From Ktedonobacteraceae bacterium (GTDB lineage Bacteria; Chloroflexota; Ktedonobacteria; Ktedonobacterales; Ktedonobacteraceae), in contig JADBKA010000080.1 in the NCBI GenBank assembly GCA_014896635.1, forward strand, positions 1 to 20,294: a DNA stretch of 20,294 bases. The letters are read 5' to 3'. Under the pieces are notes generated by a model. The model searched no databases, had not been told where the DNA came from, and worked only from the letters and a program-made list of their open reading frames with translations. This document shows, piece after piece, positions 15,311-20,294 of the stretch; the stretch's first letter is position 1, and each line of letters starts with the position of its first letter. Both the position numbers and the translations under genes were made by a program.

Positions 15311-16213
15311 ATGTGGCCATTCCGTCGTCGTTCCCGGCGTCCCCGCACGCAGGAGACGCCTGCCCCGCCGTCTACATCGCCTACGCCTTATACACCCAGC
15401 CTGCCCCCTTTGAGCGTAGAGCGCCGCTTCCGTGATGATATGCCCTATGTGTTGCCGAAGGACCTGGATGAAGAGAACCGGCTGGACTTTCAGCACTACG
15501 CACTACGCTACGTATTTCAGGGTAATTTTCTGGCGCCTCTCCAGAATCCGCAGTCCATTCTAGATGTTGGATGCGGCACCGGTATCTGGGCGCATGAGAT
15601 GAAAGAGCAGTTTCCGGGTGCAAAAGTGGTTGGTTTCGACATGGAGAAGCCGGTCAGGCAGGGGAACTACGAGTTTGTGCGGGGGAATCTGTTGCAAGGT
15701 CTGCCTTTTAAGGATGCCACGTTTGATTATGTGCATCAGCGCCTCCTGATTGGCGCCATACCCGCAACGTCGTGGTCTGAAGTAATCCACGACCTGGTGC
15801 GCGTGACCCGGCCGGGCGGCTGGATCGAGCTGGTCGAATCCGATGGCACCGGCTTTCATCCTGCCGGTCCCCGTACGCAGGAGATATCGCAGCAGGTGAT
15901 TCGTATTGCGGCTAAACGTGGCATTGATACCACAATTACATCATCTCTGGACAAGTTGCTCCAGCAGGCCGGGCTGAGCAATGTGCAAAAGAGAGCCTTC
16001 CCGGTTCCCGTTGGTCGCTGGGGAGGGCGCCTGGGCAACCTGATGCTAGCGGACATGACTGCTATCGAAAGATCGTTTAAGGATGCCTTTGTCGCACTGC
16101 TTGGCTACCAACCTCAGCAGTATGATAGAATGTTAGAGGAAGTAATTCGAGAGTGGGAAGCGTATAAGTCACAGTACGTTTTTTACGATTTCATCGGACA
16201 GAAAATCCAATAG
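15311..16213 (+). CDS. Class I SAM-dependent methyltransferase
   Basis: The 300-residue protein has a basic, Pro/Thr-rich, probably disordered N-terminus (1-38). A Rossmann methyltransferase fold follows. Motif I is ILDVGCGTGIWA at 83-94, the acidic residue Asp110 (VVGFDMEKP) would bind the SAM ribose, GNLLQGLPFKDATFDYVHQR carries motifs II-III, and LVRVTRPGGWIELVE carries the post-III region. The C-terminal 100 residues probably shape the substrate site. The substrate is unknown; the motif I region resembles the broad Methyltransf_25/11 group. GAGGTAGAAG precedes ATG 15311. It is probably transcribed alone. Confidence 0.85.
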   Translation: MWPFRRRSRRPRTQETPAPPSTSPTPYTPSLPPLSVERRFRDDMPYVLPKDLDEENRLDFQHYALRYVFQGNFLAPLQNPQSILDVGCGTGIWAHEMKEQFPGAKVVGFDMEKPVRQGNYEFVRGNLLQGLPFKDATFDYVHQRLLIGAIPATSWSEVIHDLVRVTRPGGWIELVESDGTGFHPAGPRTQEISQQVIRIAAKRGIDTTITSSLDKLLQQAGLSNVQKRAFPVPVGRWGGRLGNLMLADMTAIERSFKDAFVALLGYQPQQYDRMLEEVIREWEAYKSQYVFYDFIGQKIQ

Positions 16214-16275
16214 TCGCCGGTTGACCTGCTGCTAAGCTGACCACTTGTGGAAAGCGGACGAAGCCCGTGTGCATA

Positions 16276-16308
16276 TGCTATACTCATGCTATACTACAAC
16301 ATGTATAG
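16276..16308 (+). promoter_or_regulatory. Twin extended -10 elements with overlapping palindrome
   Basis: TGC-TATACT occurs twice, at 16276-16284 and 16287-16295, exactly 11 bases apart. CTATAC (16289-16294) and GTATAG (16303-16308) form an inverted repeat over the second element. This is a likely promoter for the thiolase, possibly with an operator. No clear -35 is seen. Confidence 0.45.
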
Positions 16309-16340
16309 TGTTGCGACTCGGATTTTTTCTGGAGGTACTC

Positions 16341-17513
16341 ATGACGACGATGAGAGAAGCTGTCATCGTAGACGCTGTACGAACGCCCGTTGGACGCCGC
16401 AACGGAAAGCTGAAAGACTGGCATCCTGTCGATTTAATGGCCCTGGTTTTAAAGACGCTGGTCGAGCGCAACAGCCTGGATGCCGGGCTGGTTGATGATG
16501 TAATCGTAGGCTGTGTCAGCCAGGTCGGTGAGCAGTCCTGGAATGTGGGACGCAACGCCGTGCTGGCTGCCGGCTTCCCTGAGAGTGTGCCAGGTACGAC
16601 CATAGATCGCCAGTGTGGATCGAGCCAGCAGGCCATCCATTTTGCCGCACAGGGTATTATGAGCGGTGCCTACGATATCGTCATCGCAGGCGGCGTCGAG
16701 TCGATGACGCGCGTGCCGATGGGGTCAAGCGCGCAGGGACCGGGCGAGCCTTTCGGACCTCTCATGGTGCAACGCTATGATGGCAAGCTGGTCCATCAGG
16801 GGATCAGTGCTGAACTGCTGGCACAGAAGTGGGAGCTGAGTCGGCAACAACTCGATGCGCTCAGCCTGGAGAGCCATCGCCGGGCCGCTCAAGCGATTGC
16901 CGAAGGCCGCTTTGCCTCTCAGATTGTGCCTGTTCCTGTGCAGAACGAAGATGGCACAACATCGCGCTTTGAGCGGGATGAAGGCGTGCGCACCGACACG
17001 AGTATGGAGAAACTGGCGAACCTGAAACCGTCTTTCAAGCCCGATGGTCTGATTACCGCCGGCAATTCCTCTCAGATCAGCGACGGCGCGGCGGCAGTCC
17101 TGCTCATGGAACGCGGCATTGCCGAGCGCCTGGGCCTCAGACCACGTGCGCGTTTCGTCGCCTTCGCTCTGGCCGGCGACAACCCCATCTACATGCTTAC
17201 CGCGCCAATACCTGCCACGCGCAAAGTGCTCGACAAAGCCGGTCTGACGCTGGAACAGATCGACCGTATTGAAATCAATGAAGCTTTTGCCAGCGTCGTG
17301 CTGGCCTGGCAACATGAACTCCGGGCCGATATGCAAAAAGTTAACGTCAACGGCGGCGCCATCGCCATCGGCCATCCCCTGGGCGCTTCGGGCGCGCGCC
17401 TGACAACGTTCCTCCTGAATGAACTGGAGCGCAGCGAAAGTCGCTATGGCCTCCAGACGATGTGCGAAGGCGGCGGTATGGCAAATGCTATGATCATCGA
17501 ACGCCTGAGCTAA
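16341..17513 (+). CDS. Acetyl-CoA C-acyltransferase (thiolase)
   Basis: The 390-residue enzyme starts at ATG 16341 with TGGAGG (16330-16335) five bases before it; a longer in-frame extension to 16245 would overlap the promoter. The N-terminus AVIVDAVRTPVGRRNGKL is typical. Catalytic residues are Cys92 (QCGSSQQAIHFAAQGI), His345 (GHPLGASGARL) and Cys375 (CEGGGMANAM). GGVESMTRVPMGS and EINEAFASVVLAWQ are further family motifs. It forms or cleaves beta-ketoacyl-CoA, either the last step of fatty-acid beta-oxidation or acetoacetyl-CoA synthesis. No beta-oxidation partner genes lie nearby, so the direction is unclear. Length matches the family and nothing looks broken. Confidence 0.92.
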   Translation: MTTMREAVIVDAVRTPVGRRNGKLKDWHPVDLMALVLKTLVERNSLDAGLVDDVIVGCVSQVGEQSWNVGRNAVLAAGFPESVPGTTIDRQCGSSQQAIHFAAQGIMSGAYDIVIAGGVESMTRVPMGSSAQGPGEPFGPLMVQRYDGKLVHQGISAELLAQKWELSRQQLDALSLESHRRAAQAIAEGRFASQIVPVPVQNEDGTTSRFERDEGVRTDTSMEKLANLKPSFKPDGLITAGNSSQISDGAAAVLLMERGIAERLGLRPRARFVAFALAGDNPIYMLTAPIPATRKVLDKAGLTLEQIDRIEINEAFASVVLAWQHELRADMQKVNVNGGAIAIGHPLGASGARLTTFLLNELERSESRYGLQTMCEGGGMANAMIIERLS

Positions 17514-17562
17514 GCAGTGTGGCATTGAAGCCAGGAAGAGGAAGAGGAAAAGAAAAAGGGAG

Positions 17563-17613
17563 AGGGAGATGTCCCCTGACAGCCCATCTCCCTGAATCCT
17601 CTTCTCTTTTTTT
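17563..17613 (+). terminator. Terminator-like hairpin after the thiolase gene
   Basis: AGGGAGATG (17563-17571) pairs perfectly with CATCTCCCT (17585-17593). Purine-rich sequence on the left and a C/T tract ending in seven T on the right could extend the stem imperfectly. GGGAGATGTCCCC resembles the palindrome of the dispersed repeat, so this may be a degenerate copy serving as terminator. Confidence 0.55.
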
Positions 17614-17647
17614 CTGCACGGGACGCGCTCGCTATCCCATACAACAA

Positions 17648-17872
17648 TTACGATTCGTCCGGCGATTCCGGGTCTGGTAATCGTTCAACCAGGTCGTCGA
17701 TAGTCACCTTCAAGGCCCTGGCGATCTTGTCTAAGGTGCTGTAGGCAACGTCACGGTAGGGATCGGAGAAGAGCGCGCGAATCGTCTTGTAATTCACATC
17801 TGCAATTCTCGATAGACGAGTCATGCTGATCTTCTTTCGCTCCGCAACCTCCTTAACTTTCAGACGAATCAT
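17648..17872 (-). CDS. XRE-family helix-turn-helix regulator
   Basis: This 74-residue, single-domain DNA-binding protein starts at ATG 17872 with GAGGAT just upstream. The HTH is at about 13-40: SMTRLSRIADVNYKTIRALF, with the recognition helix around VNYKTIRALF. YSTLDKIARALKVTIDDLVE then completes the Cro/CI-type (HTH_3/HTH_26) fold. The last ten residues are acidic. It is convergent with the thiolase gene and divergent from the methionine operon. A 10-base palindrome lies just before its start, so it may repress itself or act on the met promoter (inference). Confidence 0.8.
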   Translation of the reverse strand: MIRLKVKEVAERKKISMTRLSRIADVNYKTIRALFSDPYRDVAYSTLDKIARALKVTIDDLVERLPDPESPDES

Positions 17873-17905
17873 AATATCCTCTTAAATAAATGTTTAGACC
17901 GCTCT

Positions 17906-17915
17906 ATCGTACGAT
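17906..17915. promoter_or_regulatory. Palindrome upstream of the XRE gene
   Basis: ATCGTACGAT is a perfect 10-base palindrome about 35 bases before the start codon. On the minus strand it overlaps a weak -10 (TACGAT) 17 bases from TTGTCT, a suitable place for an autoregulatory operator. Confidence 0.35.
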
Positions 17916-18069
17916 CTCCTGTTACTGGAGACAAGTCCCTTGTAAAGGTAGTATAAATTATTAATAAAACAAGGTTCCATAGGATGGCTGATTGCTTCAA
18001 CAGCAAACACAACCAGGGAAGGGAAGCAACTTGTGTGCATGATGCACATAACTCTGAGCCGTTATGCTC

Positions 18070-18099
18070 TTGACAAACTTTTTCGTTTCTGGGTATACT
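18070..18099 (+). promoter_or_regulatory. Promoter of the methionine operon
   Basis: A perfect TTGACA (18070-18075) is 18 bases from TATACT (18094-18099). Transcription would start near 18106, about 75 bases before the SAM riboswitch, giving a leader of about 645 bases before metX. Confidence 0.7.
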
Positions 18100-18179
18100 T
18101 GATGACAAGCATAAAATTCATAGCGAGGTCTCACCAGGAGACTCTTTGACAACTTGATAGATGCAGTGATACAACTGCT

Positions 18180-18282
18180 CTCATCCAGAGAGGTGGAGGG
18201 AAACGGCCCTGTGAAGCCCGGCAACCCGCTCGCAATGTAGCAGGCAGGGTGCCAATTCCGGCGGAGCAATCCGCAAGATGAG
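18180..18282 (+). ncRNA. SAM-I (S-box) riboswitch aptamer
   Basis: The closing helix P1 is formed by CTCATC (18180-18185) and GATGAG (18277-18282). Between them are the S-box conserved blocks AGAGAGGTGGAGGGA (about 18187-18201), AGCCCGGCAACC (18215-18226) and GGTGCCAATTCC (18248-18259), in the right order and spacing. When SAM is bound, P1 is stable and the terminator at 18300-18323 forms. When SAM is low, GGGG just after P1 could pair with the CCCC of the terminator's left arm. It controls the metX-metY operon. Confidence 0.93.
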
Positions 18283-18299
18283 GGGATATGCGAAGTGGC

Positions 18300-18323
18300 A
18301 AGCCCCAGGATCGGGGCTTTTTT
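18300..18323 (+). terminator. Riboswitch terminator
   Basis: AAGCCCC (18300-18306) and GGGGCTT (18313-18319) form a perfect stem, with a T-run of six counting the last two stem bases. It follows the S-box by 17 bases and is its expression platform. Confidence 0.85.
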
Positions 18324-18371
18324 GTTACCTGCGTATAGAAAAGCACTTTACAGGCAAACAATCATAGAGTA

Positions 18372-18712
18372 ATGACGTTGAAGAGGAAGAGTAGGTGCTA
18401 CGGACGGCTACAGAGAGCCGGGGCGATGAGAAGCCGGCGCCGTTCCAGCATCGAAAATGGCCTCCCAGTTGCAGGCTGAAGGCTCTGTCTATCGGACGGG
18501 CGAGTAGGCTACGCCGTAGTTAGCCACGTTACAGGCTTAGAGTGCTGGTGCAAAAGGTGGGTATTATCTTACTCTTCATCCGGCCATAGCTCTGCTATGT
18601 GCGTTTCGTACAGCCCGGCACTCACAAAGGTTGGCGCCGCGAGGTGTCAACAAACCAGGGTGGTACCGCGAAATCGTTAACTCTCGCCCCTGTAAGGGTA
18701 GAGGGTTTTTTT
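18372..18712 (+). ncRNA. T-box leader, candidate Met specifier
   Basis: The T-box sequence AACCAGGGTGGTACCGCG (18653-18670) is unmistakable; its TGGT (18661-18664) would pair with the ACCA end of uncharged tRNA. CGCGAGGT (18638-18645) can pair with ACCGCG (18665-18670) as antiterminator. Stem I carries AGAGAG (18412-18417) and, in GAAAATGG (18453-18460), a candidate specifier ATG at 18457-18459 followed by a purine, fitting tRNA-Met and the downstream metX. The 5' limit is approximate. Uncharged tRNA-Met would let transcription continue past the terminator at 18681-18712. Confidence 0.88.
18681..18712 (+). terminator. T-box terminator
   Basis: CTCT..CCC (18681-18690) pairs with GGG..AGAG (18696-18703) around a short loop, followed by seven T (18706-18712). 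CCCTG in its left arm could alternatively pair with CAGGG of the T-box, giving the switch. Confidence 0.7.
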
Positions 18713-18750
18713 GTTCCCTTTTTTCAGGTTTTTTCAGGAAGGAGTGTCCG

Positions 18751-20294
<1,544 letters not shown>

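Noticed and set aside
18146..18174. Second TTGACA inside the met leader
   Set aside because: The -10 at the right distance is poor and the start would fall at the edge of the riboswitch P1 helix; the 18070 promoter is better.
18631..18750. Upstream extension of the metX frame
   Set aside because: These codons lie in the T-box antiterminator and terminator; ATG 18751 has the ribosome site and the family start.

Overview
The window most resembles a Ktedonobacteria-type member of the Chloroflexota (inference from gene content; no rRNA or marker gene is present). Supporting hints are a TPR-fused Ser/Thr kinase, a DUF4331 gene beside a small Tat-signal protein, disordered single-pass membrane proteins, several cell-wall enzymes of Gram-positive type (FemAB-like transferase, M23 peptidase, L,D-transpeptidase lipoprotein), and Gram-positive style RNA control (SAM-I riboswitch, T-box).

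Layout. Bases 1-95 hold the 3' end of an unidentified + strand gene whose stop overlaps the stop of the next, convergent gene. Bases 92-2387 (minus strand) hold a kinase-TPR gene lacking most of its N-lobe, a DUF4331 gene lacking its 3' part, and a small Tat-signal protein. Kinase and DUF4331 meet at an out-of-frame junction near 1655-1662, which is either a deletion or a misassembly. A GC-rich dispersed repeat (about 2600-2725) follows, then an RskA-type anti-sigma factor and its ECF sigma factor (2818-4262, in the less usual order). Next is a membrane protein with a strong promoter and a LexA-like palindrome (4469-5450), a small minus-strand membrane protein (5533-5814), an AI-2E family transporter (6146-7378) and two minus-strand TrkA-type NAD-binding proteins (7391-8507). 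These are divergent from a FemAB-family transferase (8649-9704).

Bases 9841-11119 hold a frameshifted beta-propeller gene. It is followed by an M23 peptidase with a golvesin-like C-terminal domain (11361-12569), a small PLDc_N-type membrane protein (12705-12974), a repeat/terminator region with a possible small RNA (12975-13381), an L,D-transpeptidase lipoprotein (13382-15115), a SAM-dependent methyltransferase (15311-16213) and a thiolase (16341-17513).

The right end is a methionine block. A small XRE-type regulator (17648-17872, minus) is divergent from a TTGACA/TATACT promoter. The leader of that promoter carries a SAM-I riboswitch with its own terminator, followed by a T-box with a candidate ATG (Met) specifier and a second terminator. 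Then come metX (homoserine O-acetyltransferase) and the start of a metY-like gene that runs off the window. The tandem leader would let the operon be read only when SAM is low and uncharged tRNA-Met is high. It is the most interesting system here. No CRISPR array, tRNA, rRNA or transposase gene was seen.
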